Shown: positions 26,184-33,754 of the stretch, piece by piece
Layout: the number at the start of each line of letters is the position of its first letter
Numbering within the stretch: the stretch's first letter is position 1
Position numbers and translations under genes: made by a program
Notes under the pieces: model-generated
Seen by the model: only the letters and a program-made list of their open reading frames with translations
Database searches by the model: none
Told to the model about the DNA's origin: nothing
Source: an uncultured Acetatifactor sp.
GTDB taxonomy: Bacteria; Bacillota; Clostridia; Lachnospirales; Lachnospiraceae
NCBI GenBank assembly: GCA_910579755.1
Contig: CAJTVB010000002.1
Location: 62,001 to 126,000 of the forward strand
DNA length: 64,000 nt
Direction of reading: 5' to 3'

Positions 26184-26687
26184 ATGGATTATTATAAGGA
26201 TACCGAACTATTAATACGTAATATGGTGCAAAGTGACGCTCAAATCATTACCGACGAAGAGATAGCTCAGGGATGGAGCCAAACTGTTGAGAAATATAAA
26301 ATGAGGCTGTAGCATCAAGCCGAGGGAAAAGCAATATCATCAGTTACTGAATATAAGGGAAACGTGGCAGGATACATTAATGTGTATCTTGATTCAAAAT
26401 GGGGAGCATTTGCCAATCAGGGATATCCGGAAATTGTTGATTTCGGGGTGCTGGAGAAATAATTGTTGGACGCAGCGGAAAAAATAGCTTCGCAATATTC
26501 TGATGTTGTTTATCTTGGCGTCGGTTTACATAGTGGATATGGAAGCGCCCAAAGATTGTATGTAAAGCGGGGGTATATTCCTGACGGCACCGGAGTCAGG
26601 TACGGAGAAAAGACTTGCCCCCAATATGCAGATTGCTGTAATGATGATGACTTAGTTCTGTACTGGTTGAAAAATTTAAAAAAATGA
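26184..26687 (+). pseudogene. Broken GNAT acetyltransferase gene
   Basis: One reading frame from ATG 26184 (after GGAGGG) to TGA 26685 is interrupted by TAG at 26310 and TAA at 26460. The pieces read as a GNAT: N-terminal IITDEEIAQGWSQTVEKYKM, middle GNVAGYINVYLDSKWGAF and VDFGVLEK, then LLDAAEKIASQYSDVVYLGV and the C-terminal SAQRLYVKRGYIPDGTG. Between VLEK and LLDAAEKIA the acetyl-CoA motif (R/Q-x-x-G-x-G/A) is missing, so a short deletion has removed the cofactor site. The gene cannot encode a working enzyme without repair. Confidence 0.8.
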
Positions 26688-26861
26688 TTATAATCCCCGG
26701 AAAATTATGGAGAAAATATAGCTTGAAAATTCCATGCTTGTGTGTTAGTCTACTATCAAAGCATAATGATTCTGAATTTATTCTGACACTTCTGAACCGT
26801 CATTCATAACATCGGAAAATCTATGCTTTCTATTCAAATTTTTACAATCACAAATAACAAA

Positions 26862-26906
26862 GCAGAGGATTTTCAAATGTGTGCCATCTGCAGACGTATC
26901 CTCTGC
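26862..26906 (+). other. Inverted repeat in the leader of the Rpn gene
   Basis: GCAGAGGAT (26862-26870) and ATCCTCTGC (26898-26906) form a 9-bp stem with a 27-base loop. It lies 5 bases before the AAGGAGG ribosome site of the Rpn gene. It could limit ribosome access. The remaining gap (26688-26861) shows nothing else I can support. Confidence 0.55.
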
Positions 26907-26925
26907 ATGCAAAGGAGGAGCATGG

Positions 26926-27849
26926 ATGGAAATTGTATCGTTAAAGTATGACTTCAGCTTTAAGCACCTGATGCTGAATGAGAAGGTGAGGAAGTATTTC
27001 ATCAGTGATGTGCTGGGAATTCCTGTGGAGGAGATCCGGTCTGTACGGCTTTCCAATCCGTTTTTGTGGAAGCGCTACAGAAAACAGAAGCAGGGAATTC
27101 TGGATATATTGGTGGAGCTGAATGACGACAGCAAGGTGAATATTGAGCTTCAGATTAAGATGCTGGCGTACTGGGACAGGAGGAGTCTGTTTTATCTCTC
27201 CAAGATGTACACGGAAAATCTCCTGTCCGGGGAGAAGTATCAGAAGCTGAAGCGGTGTATTTGTATCAGCATTTTTGACTTTCGTGTGGATGACAGCCCG
27301 GAGTATCATCAGGTTTACCGCCTTCGGAATGAAGAGGGGAAGGAGTTTTCGGACCGGTTTGAGGTGCATGTGATCGAGCTTGGGAAGGAACTGGACGGAA
27401 GATCGGCGCTGGATGACTGGATCAGGCTGTTCAATGTAAAACAAAAGGAGGAGCTGAATATGCTGCAGACGAAGAATCCGGGAGTTTTGGAAGCGATTGA
27501 AGAGGTAAGAAGGATGAGCTTGGGAAAGGGACTGCGGGCATTGTATGAGGCCCATCTGAAGGAGGTCAGGGACCGGTGGGCCAGGGAGGACTATGTGCGG
27601 ATGGAAGGAGAGGAAAAGGGAAGAGCAGAAGGAAGAGCGGAGGGAAAAGCAGAAGGAGAGGCATTGGGGGATTTAAAACGAAGCAGGCAGGATATCCTTG
27701 AACTGCTTGAGGAATTGGGAAGTGTGCCGGAAGATATCAGGGCTTGTATCAGCTCCGAAACGGATACGGATACGTTGCGAACATGGCTTAAGGCGGCGGC
27801 CCGGGCAGACAGTCTGGATGCCTTTCGTAAGAAATGCCTGCCCGTTTAA
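26926..27849 (+). CDS. Rpn / PDDEXK_2 family nuclease-like protein
   Basis: Start at ATG 26926, just after AAGGAGG (26912-26918). The 307-residue protein has a PD-(D/E)xK-type nuclease core at residues about 8-110, with the active-site pattern GILDILVELNDDSKVNIELQ (D...E-x-Q). A C-terminal Glu/Lys/Gly/Ala-rich helix (EKGRAEGRAEGKAEGEA) and a short helical end follow. These are typical of Rpn-like recombination-promoting nucleases, often listed as putative transposases. No terminal inverted repeats or direct repeats bound the gene, so it is not called an insertion sequence. Confidence 0.85.
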   Translation: MEIVSLKYDFSFKHLMLNEKVRKYFISDVLGIPVEEIRSVRLSNPFLWKRYRKQKQGILDILVELNDDSKVNIELQIKMLAYWDRRSLFYLSKMYTENLLSGEKYQKLKRCICISIFDFRVDDSPEYHQVYRLRNEEGKEFSDRFEVHVIELGKELDGRSALDDWIRLFNVKQKEELNMLQTKNPGVLEAIEEVRRMSLGKGLRALYEAHLKEVRDRWAREDYVRMEGEEKGRAEGRAEGKAEGEALGDLKRSRQDILELLEELGSVPEDIRACISSETDTDTLRTWLKAAARADSLDAFRKKCLPV

Positions 27850-27905
27850 CATTATAAACAGATTTGTACCCTTGATGAGATTGTGTATTTTTAAAGATGA
27901 AGGTA

Positions 27906-28061
27906 CTAAAAATAGAATAAGTCTTCAAATTTTTTATCCAGTGCAATACACAATATCAGAGCCGGCTTTGCGGTGGGATTGAATTGTCCGGTTTCGATGG
28001 AACTGATGGTATTCCGGGAGACGCCTGCCAATTGCGCCAGCTGGGTCTGGGATAGCCATGT
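27906..28061 (-). pseudogene. Truncated XRE-family HTH regulator
   Basis: The minus strand encodes TQLAQLAGVSRNTISSIETG then QFNPTAKPALILCIALDKKF, ending EDLFYF-stop: most of an XRE helix-turn-helix of about 66 residues. The N-terminal start and first helix (normally M..LRELRxxxxLTQ) are absent. The frame continues upstream into unrelated residues overlapping the GNAT gene on the other strand. This is a decayed remnant. No other gene is seen from 27850 to 28152. Confidence 0.65.
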
Positions 28062-28152
28062 GACCGAAACGGGGCCGGATTCAGGAGCAGCGCCGGATTT
28101 AAAGGTTGACTTTGAGTCTGCTGGAAGAAAGGTATGGACGAGGATTATTTTT

Positions 28153-28632
28153 ATGAAGGAAGAGTTAAAGATACGTCGTTTTTGCAGGGAAGATACAGAG
28201 GAGCTTTTCAGGCTGATATCAGATCCGGAAGTCATGCGTTATCTGGAGCCGCCCTATTCCCGAGATGCGGCAGAGAGGCTGTTAGAGGAGGCTGGCCTGG
28301 GGGAAGCACCGCTGATCTATGCCGTGGAGGATAAGGAGGGCGGATTTGCAGGCTATGTTATTTATCATAAATACGAAGAAGACGGCATGGAGCTGGGGTG
28401 GGTGCTGAAAAGGGAGGTATGGCATAAAGGATATGCGGACAAGCTGACAGAGATGCTGCTGAAGGATGCGGTGGGGAAAGCGGCATATGCTGTAATCGAA
28501 TGTGCGCCGGAGCAGAAGGCAACCAGGCGGATTGCTGTGAAACATGGGTTTGTGTATAGAAGCCGGAGCGAAGGCTGTGATGTTTATATACGGAGATTTG
28601 AAAAAACTCTTGACTCTCACATTACGTCATAG
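28153..28632 (+). CDS. GNAT N-acetyltransferase
   Basis: Start at ATG 28153 after ACGAGGA (9-base spacing). The 159-residue protein is a RimJ/RimL-like GNAT: KIRRFCREDTEELFRLISDP, MELGWVLKREVWHKGYADKL (acetyl-CoA loop) and KATRRIAVKHGFVYRSRS. The Gly-rich part of the acetyl-CoA motif is HKGYADKL. The C-terminal 20 residues overlap the -35 box of the following MerR gene. Substrate is unknown. Linkage with a TipAS-type MerR regulator suggests a drug-response role (inference). Confidence 0.82.
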   Translation: MKEELKIRRFCREDTEELFRLISDPEVMRYLEPPYSRDAAERLLEEAGLGEAPLIYAVEDKEGGFAGYVIYHKYEEDGMELGWVLKREVWHKGYADKLTEMLLKDAVGKAAYAVIECAPEQKATRRIAVKHGFVYRSRSEGCDVYIRRFEKTLDSHITS

Positions 28633-28640
28633 TTTATATT
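28610..28640 (+). promoter_or_regulatory. MerR-type promoter with 19-bp spacer
   Basis: TTGACT (28610-28615) and TATATT (28635-28640) are separated by 19 bases, the over-long spacing that MerR activators correct by twisting DNA. The spacer contains the imperfect dyad CTCACATTACGTCATAG. It directly precedes the MerR gene, so autoregulation is expected. Confidence 0.75.
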
Positions 28641-28666
28641 GATGTCACACGAGGAGGAAAGGCCAT

Positions 28667-29395
28667 ATGAAGACAGTACATGAAGTGAGCGGATTGGCAG
28701 GAGTGAGTATACGCACCCTGCAATACTATGACAGGATCGGTCTTCTGCGTCCTGCAGAACGCACCGAGTCAGGCTACCGGCTGTATGACGATACGGATCT
28801 GGAAAAGCTGCAGCAGATTTTACTGTTTCGGGAATTGGAATTTCCGCTTAAGGCTATCAAAAGAATCATGGATAATCCTGATTTTGACAGGAGCAGAGCA
28901 TTGGAACAGCAAATTGCCCTGTTGACATTAAAAAAGGAGCATCTGGAAAATTTGATAGAGCTTGCCCGTGGAATAAAAGAGACAGGAGAGAATACAATGG
29001 ATTTTTCAGCATTTGATACCCAAAAGATCGAAGAATATGCGGCGCAGGCAAAGGCGTCCTGGGGAGACACGCCGGAATATGGCGAGTATGAACAGAAGGC
29101 GAAAGGGCGGAGTCCGGAGGAAGAGAAAGATTTGGCAATCCGGCTGATGGACATTTTCAGGGAGTTTGGTGAAGCTAAGGAGAAGGAGCCTTCATCTTTG
29201 GAGGTCCAGGAACTGGTGCGGAAGCTGCAGGATTTTATTTCCCGGCATTATTATACCTGCTCGGATGAAGTCCTTTCCGGGCTTGGCAGAATGTATGCGG
29301 GAGGCGGAGAATTTACCGCGAATATTGATAAGGCCGCAGGTACAGGGACTGCAGACTTCGTGAACCATGCCATCCAGGCGCGGTGTGGAGGCTGA
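28667..29395 (+). CDS. MerR regulator with TipAS drug-binding domain
   Basis: A 242-residue regulator. Residues 1-70 are a MerR winged helix-turn-helix (VHEVSGLAGVSIRTLQYYDR then IGLLRPAERTESGYRLY). A coiled dimerisation helix runs to about 105. The C-terminal part (about 115-240) matches a TipAS domain, a globin-like fold that traps thiopeptide or other antibiotics, with HYYTCSDEVLSGLGRMY. AGGAGG precedes the ATG. Its promoter has the 19-base spacer and dyad that this class recognises. It probably responds to a hydrophobic antimicrobial, perhaps controlling nearby transporters. Confidence 0.9.
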   Translation: MKTVHEVSGLAGVSIRTLQYYDRIGLLRPAERTESGYRLYDDTDLEKLQQILLFRELEFPLKAIKRIMDNPDFDRSRALEQQIALLTLKKEHLENLIELARGIKETGENTMDFSAFDTQKIEEYAAQAKASWGDTPEYGEYEQKAKGRSPEEEKDLAIRLMDIFREFGEAKEKEPSSLEVQELVRKLQDFISRHYYTCSDEVLSGLGRMYAGGGEFTANIDKAAGTGTADFVNHAIQARCGG

Positions 29396-29467
29396 GTCGC
29401 TGGACGAAACCGGTATTTACAGAAAATCCGAGACCTGGGGATAAGTCAACTCACACTGCATATAATA

Positions 29468-29532
29468 TAGCTTACAAGAAGTTCGCTTGCTTGCAAAAGC
29501 GAACTTCGTAAGCTAACGAGCAGCGAAGCCGC
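29468..29532. repeat. Palindromic repeat, copy 1
   Basis: TAGCTTAC (29468-29475) / GTAAGCTA (29508-29515) encloses AAGTTCGCTT / AAGCGAACTT, a near-perfect palindrome of 48 bases. A tail AACGAGCAGCGAAGC follows. Other copies are at 29543 (interrupted) and 33755. The gap 29396-29914 holds this repeat, the interrupted copy, a MITE-like insert and the Hsp20 promoter. Confidence 0.85.
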
Positions 29533-29542
29533 GAGTAAAATA

Positions 29543-29727
29543 TAGCTTACAAGAAGTTCGCTGTCACTCTTCACAGGCAGGGGCCGCGAGGTGTTTTTGT
29601 GCGCTGTTTGCACAAAAAACCGAGACAGCACGCGCTGGGCATCAAGTTGCTTTGAACGGCGAAGCCGTGAAAAGTGACCGCTTGCTTGCAAGAGCGAACT
29701 TCGTAAGCTAACGAGCAGCAGTGCTGT
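29543..29727. repeat. Palindromic repeat, copy 2, split by an insertion
   Basis: The left arm TAGCTTACAAGAAGTTCGCT (29543-29562) matches copy 1. The sequence then breaks and resumes at 29679 with CGCTTGCTTGCAAGAGCGAA and ...CGTAAGCTA (to 29710), plus the AACGAGCAGC tail. The 116 bases between are the element described next. Confidence 0.85.
29563..29678. mobile_element. 116-bp MITE-like element with terminal inverted repeats and target duplication
   Basis: Ends are GTCACTCTTCAC (29563-29574) and GTGAAAAGTGAC (29667-29678), inverted repeats with one mismatch. The host repeat base string CGCT is present on both sides (29559-29562 and 29679-29682) but only once in copy 1, so a 4-base target duplication is seen. 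Internally, GGTGTTTTTGTGC and GCACAAAAAACC form another hairpin. No coding capacity, so it would be moved by a transposase elsewhere. Confidence 0.75.
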
Positions 29728-29762
29728 GAGAATAAAATGTTAATAGATCGTTTATAATTTCT

Positions 29763-29805
29763 TTAGCACTCAGCTCTTTACAGTGCTGACAGAATATGTT
29801 ATATT
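29763..29805 (+). promoter_or_regulatory. CIRCE operator overlapping the Hsp20 promoter
   Basis: TTAGCACTC (29763-29771), 9 bases, CAGTGCTGA (29781-29789) matches the HrcA-binding CIRCE element (second half GAGTGCTAA) at 16 of 18 positions. A promoter, TTTACA (29777-29782), 17-base spacer, TATATT (29800-29805), overlaps it, so HrcA would block polymerase. The ATG of hsp20 is 109 bases beyond the -10. Confidence 0.8.
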
Positions 29806-29914
29806 ACATCTAGAACAAAGAAACAGAGGCGAAAGCAGAGGGAAGAAAATTCCAGAAGGCTTTCACTGACAGCCATGTGCCGAAGGGACATGTGATAAGA
29901 AGGAGAGATGACTT

Positions 29915-30361
29915 ATGTTGATGCCCAGTATTTTTAGAGAGAATTTGCTTGATGACTGGATGGGAAATGCTTTTGCAGGATTTGCCGATATGGACAAAGC
30001 TTTATATGGGAAGAATGCCGGAAATATGATGAAGACGGATGTTCAGGAAGCGGACGGAAAATACCAGGTGTCCGTGGATCTGCCTGGCTTTGACAAAAGT
30101 GAGATTTCTGCGGAGCTCAAGGAGGGATATTTAACTATCACCGCCTCCCGGAATCTGAACAACGACCAGCAGGACGAAAGCGGCAAGTATATCCGCCGGG
30201 AGCGCTATGCAGGTACTATGCAGAGAAGCTTTTATGTGGGTGGCCATGTACAGCAGGAGGATATCCGGGCGAGATATGAAAACGGAGTTTTGAGGCTGGA
30301 GATTCCCAAGGAGGATTCCCAGGTTGTGGAAAAGAGCAGGTATATCGCTATTGAGGGATAA
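29915..30361 (+). CDS. Hsp20 / alpha-crystallin small heat-shock protein
   Basis: A 148-residue cytoplasmic chaperone that holds unfolding proteins. The alpha-crystallin domain spans about residues 38-130, with KTDVQEADGKYQVSVDLPGF, the GVLRLEIPK strand (A-x-x-x-n-G-v-L class) near 124, and a short N-terminal arm with FADMDKAL. No classical C-terminal IxI/V motif is obvious. AAGGAGAG precedes the ATG. A CIRCE site upstream predicts control by HrcA, as for heat-shock chaperones. Confidence 0.92.
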   Translation: MLMPSIFRENLLDDWMGNAFAGFADMDKALYGKNAGNMMKTDVQEADGKYQVSVDLPGFDKSEISAELKEGYLTITASRNLNNDQQDESGKYIRRERYAGTMQRSFYVGGHVQQEDIRARYENGVLRLEIPKEDSQVVEKSRYIAIEG

Positions 30362-30555
30362 ACATCGAGGATCCTTCGTTGAGGCAGGATGTTTTCATAC
30401 ATTCTTGACATAAATGCCAAGACAGTCCTGCGCGAAAACACAGATATATAATCTGGTATTCCTCTCCGGAATGTGGTATGATTTTCAGGAAGAAAAATGA
30501 ATCCAGAAGCTGGACTCAAAAATTCCAAAAATCTGATGGCAGACCGGAGAGGAAA

Positions 30556-33500
30556 ATGGATAATGTATGTCACGATATTTTCAGAGCCATCCATGAAGGA
30601 AAGTGGCTGAATATCGAATATCAAAACAGGGAGGGGCAGGTCACGAAATACTGGATCGGTATACGCGGCCTGGATCCCGTGAAGGGCACACTTTCCGTAG
30701 ATGGCCTGCATCTGGGCCGATATACCACGGAGACCTTTGAACGCATATATATATCTTCTATACTCTCCACGCAGATTGTGGAGGGGTCTTATTGTCCTGT
30801 GAATGAGGCTCTTGTTCAGGATATTTCCCTAAATCCTCACAGATACAAACCATTGTTTGAGCATGTGGCCAACCTGAAGATTTTAAACTATCTGGAAATG
30901 TGTAATGCCATGGATGCGGTACCCTATCATTCAGACTTTGCTTTGGTTCATCAGCTGGATAACGACAGCTTTCAAGGTGAGAGCTATGCGCTTTCTGAGA
31001 AACAATTTCGGACTATTGTGAAAAATTTTCAGCTGAAGATGGAGAAGGATGCCCGGCAGGAAGGGAGGCTGAAGCTTCAGCAGCTGGCCATGAATGTGCT
31101 TAGTATTCATACAGTCAGGGGCTTGTATGTTTTGGCCTGTCGTAAACTGCGTTTGGATGTAAAAGACCGGGTTCTGCGTCCGGAGGAGGATCTGACTATC
31201 TGCACGGAATACCGATATGGAGAGGAGAAGGAGAGCATTCGCAGATATCTGGACGCCGATGAGTATGAGCTTTTGAAGAATTTTGAAAAAAATCAGGAGA
31301 AAATCAAGAATTGTGTGACCAGGCATGTAAAGCAGGTCATGGGTGTGGACGATATGCCTTATGTCATCGGAATGGGTATGGATATTTCCCTGGACCTGCA
31401 CAGGGAGTACAGAGCAATTATAAAAATGTACAATCAAGGCGAGGCCACTGTGCCGCTGAAGGCATTTTTTGGCGATCTGTTAAGCCGTCCTGTGAGAAGA
31501 AAAGATTATCCCATTATGCTGGTGAATCGAAAGATTAATCTGGATCAGCTGCTGGCGATCAATAATGGAATGAAGTATCCGGTGGCGTATATTCAGGGTC
31601 CTCCCGGAACAGGCAAGACGAACACGATTATCAACACGATTATCACCGCCTTTTTCAATGGCAGGACGGTGCTGTTTGCATCTTACAACAACCATCCAAT
31701 CAGCGCTGTATTTGAGAAACTAAAGCAGATGGAATACAGGGGGGAAAGAATTCCTTTTCCGGTGTTGCGGCTGGGCAATGCGGATAAGGTGAGAGAGGCC
31801 CTGCAGTATATCAAGGAAGTATATGAGCAGGTGAAAACGGTTAAAATATTTGAATCTACTTTGGAGCGAAATAAGGATGACCGTGCCCGTAGAGCCAAGA
31901 AGCTTTCCGCACTGCTGAAAAAGTATGAAGAGGTGCTGGATCTGAAGGAGAGAAGGGAAACCTTGCAAAGACTGCTGGAATATCAGGATCATGGCCGGAT
32001 ATCGCTGGAAATGATTCCGTTTCAGGCAGACCTTGAGGGACGTCAGCTTCAAAAGGTTGAGAAAAGAATCCAAGCTTCTGGTGAGATTACTGACACGGAT
32101 GCGCTGGCTCTGCTGGACGAGGATCCTGAGGAGCTGCGGAAATATCTTTACTATATCTCTGCGCAATATATCAAAAAATTGGAAGCGGAGCGGTTTCGGA
32201 GGCTGCGGGAGATTTTGTATCATGAGAAGGCGGAAGAGCAGGCGGTGGAGCTGTCCAAATATCTCAGTGATACTGAAAATGTAAAAAAGCTTCAGGAGAT
32301 TTTTCCGGTCATTATTACCACCTGTATTTCCGCTCATAAGCTGGGAGCGCCAGAGCCTATGTTTGACATGGTGATTCTGGATGAGGCCAGTCAGTGCAAT
32401 ACAGCCGTATCTCTGGTGCCTGTCATTCGGGGAGAGAATTTGATGCTGGTAGGCGATCCGCAGCAACTGAACCCGGTGATTCTGCTGGACGAGCTGGCAA
32501 ATCAAAAGCTGCGGAAAAAATATCATGTGACAGACGAGTATGACTATCGGGAAAACTCGATTTACAAGACCTTTCTGGCCTGTGATGCGGTCAGCGACGA
32601 GGTGCTTTTACACAATCATTATCGTTGCAACCAAAAGATTATTGAGTTTAATAATCGGAAATATTATCATTCCAGACTCAACATCTGTTCTGTCAGCCGG
32701 GAAGAGCAGCCCCTGATGTTTGTGGACATAAGGAATGATTCCTGTGCTGGTAAGAATACCGCGCCGGGGGAGGCGGCCTGGATCCTTCGGTATGCCAGGG
32801 AAAACAGGGACAAGAGCATTGGGATCATAACGCCCTTTGTCAACCAGAGAAGGCTGATAGAGGATGCTCTTGAAAGAGAGCATTTGGAGAACGTGGTATG
32901 CGGTACGGTTCATGCATTTCAGGGAGATGAAAAGGATGTGGTGCTGTTCTCCACTGTCATTACGAACCAGACCCAGGCAGGCACCTATGAGTGGCTGAAA
33001 AACAATAAAGAGTTAATTAATGTGGCCACATCCCGGGCCCGGGACAAGCTGATTGTGCTTTCTGATTTTGGAAATTTGACCCGTCTCCACCAAGGGGGCG
33101 GGGAGGATGATCTCTATGAACTGGTGCAATATGTGAAAATGAACGGTGAAGCTCGAGTCACCGGGAAGCAATCCAATTCCAGGGCTTTGGGGGTAAAACC
33201 CTTCAGTACTGCCACCGAGGAAGCCTTTCTGGCCAATTTAAACCATGCGCTGGAAAATATATGGTTGTCCCAGAGCAGCTATTTCGTGCAGAAGGAGGTT
33301 CCCATCTCGCATGTCTTTCGAGACAATATCAGTCATGAGGATTTGTTCTATTCCGGGCGGTTTGACTTTGTGGTGTATGAAATGCAGGGGCAGGAGAGGC
33401 TGCCCATGCTGGCCATCGAACTGGACGGAAAGGAGCATTTTGAGGATGAGGCGGTGAAGCTTCGGGATCAGAAAAAGGCCAGGATATGCCAGGAGCATCA

Positions 33501-33591
33501 TCTGCAGCTGATTCGGGTGGAGAATTCCTACGCCAGAAGATATCATCACATCAAAGGGATACTGGAAAATTATTTTGCCATACGACATTAA
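30556..33591 (+). CDS. WYL-like / SF1 helicase / DUF2726 nuclease fusion
   Basis: Start at ATG 30556 after GGAGAGG; an upstream ATG at 30478 lacks a site. The 1011-residue protein begins with a WYL-like beta domain (about 10-85: EGKWLNIEYQNREGQVTKYW, GLHLGRYTTETFERI). A superfamily-1 UPF1-like helicase follows: Walker A GPPGTGKT (348-355), Walker B VILDEASQ near 609, GDPQQLNPV, HYRCNQKII, GTVHAFQGDEKDVV and VATSRARDKLIV. The C-terminus is a DUF2726, PD-(D/E)xK-like nuclease: RFDFVVYE then AIELDGKEHFEDEAVKLRDQKK (split: AIELDGKEHF, EDEAVKLRDQKK) with E955. Fusion of a ligand-sensing fold, helicase and nuclease is typical of anti-phage effectors; that function is inference. Palindromic repeats occur on both sides. 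Confidence 0.8.
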   Translation: MDNVCHDIFRAIHEGKWLNIEYQNREGQVTKYWIGIRGLDPVKGTLSVDGLHLGRYTTETFERIYISSILSTQIVEGSYCPVNEALVQDISLNPHRYKPLFEHVANLKILNYLEMCNAMDAVPYHSDFALVHQLDNDSFQGESYALSEKQFRTIVKNFQLKMEKDARQEGRLKLQQLAMNVLSIHTVRGLYVLACRKLRLDVKDRVLRPEEDLTICTEYRYGEEKESIRRYLDADEYELLKNFEKNQEKIKNCVTRHVKQVMGVDDMPYVIGMGMDISLDLHREYRAIIKMYNQGEATVPLKAFFGDLLSRPVRRKDYPIMLVNRKINLDQLLAINNGMKYPVAYIQGPPGTGKTNTIINTIITAFFNGRTVLFASYNNHPISAVFEKLKQMEYRGERIPFPVLRLGNADKVREALQYIKEVYEQVKTVKIFESTLERNKDDRARRAKKLSALLKKYEEVLDLKERRETLQRLLEYQDHGRISLEMIPFQADLEGRQLQKVEKRIQASGEITDTDALALLDEDPEELRKYLYYISAQYIKKLEAERFRRLREILYHEKAEEQAVELSKYLSDTENVKKLQEIFPVIITTCISAHKLGAPEPMFDMVILDEASQCNTAVSLVPVIRGENLMLVGDPQQLNPVILLDELANQKLRKKYHVTDEYDYRENSIYKTFLACDAVSDEVLLHNHYRCNQKIIEFNNRKYYHSRLNICSVSREEQPLMFVDIRNDSCAGKNTAPGEAAWILRYARENRDKSIGIITPFVNQRRLIEDALEREHLENVVCGTVHAFQGDEKDVVLFSTVITNQTQAGTYEWLKNNKELINVATSRARDKLIVLSDFGNLTRLHQGGGEDDLYELVQYVKMNGEARVTGKQSNSRALGVKPFSTATEEAFLANLNHALENIWLSQSSYFVQKEVPISHVFRDNISHEDLFYSGRFDFVVYEMQGQERLPMLAIELDGKEHFEDEAVKLRDQKKARICQEHHLQLIRVENSYARRYHHIKGILENYFAIRH

Positions 33592-33602
33592 AGGTGATAC
33601 CC

Positions 33603-33697
33603 GGTTCAGTCCGCGCCGTTCGCAAAGCCGTGTCTGCGACACTAATCGCTGCTGTGCAGCAGCCGTTGCTCAGAGAAGGCGGGCGGGCTGAACTGGG
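33603..33697. repeat. Imperfect inverted repeat after the helicase-nuclease gene
   Basis: GGTTCAGTCCGC (33603-33614) pairs with GCGGGCTGAAC (about 33683-33693, one G-T pair). The interior has smaller repeats such as CTGCTGTGCAGCAG (33649-33662). It lies 12 bases after the stop and could form the transcript's 3' end; TTTTTTTA follows at about 33716. Confidence 0.55.
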
Positions 33698-33754
33698 GTT
33701 TACAAAATTTTCAGATTTTTTTAAGAGACTGATACAAAAACAAAATGTATAATG

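Noticed and set aside
26926..27849. Rpn gene as a transposase of a complete insertion sequence
   Set aside because: No terminal inverted repeats or target duplication found around it; the family is a nuclease, often mislabelled as transposase.
30405..30452. TTGACA (30405) and TATAAT (30447) before the helicase-nuclease gene
   Set aside because: The boxes are 36 bases apart and cannot form one promoter; each lacks a partner at proper distance.
33741..33754. TATAAT near 33748 as promoter of the MacB-type ATPase gene
   Set aside because: No acceptable -35 box at 16-18 bases upstream, and the palindromic repeat lies between it and the gene.
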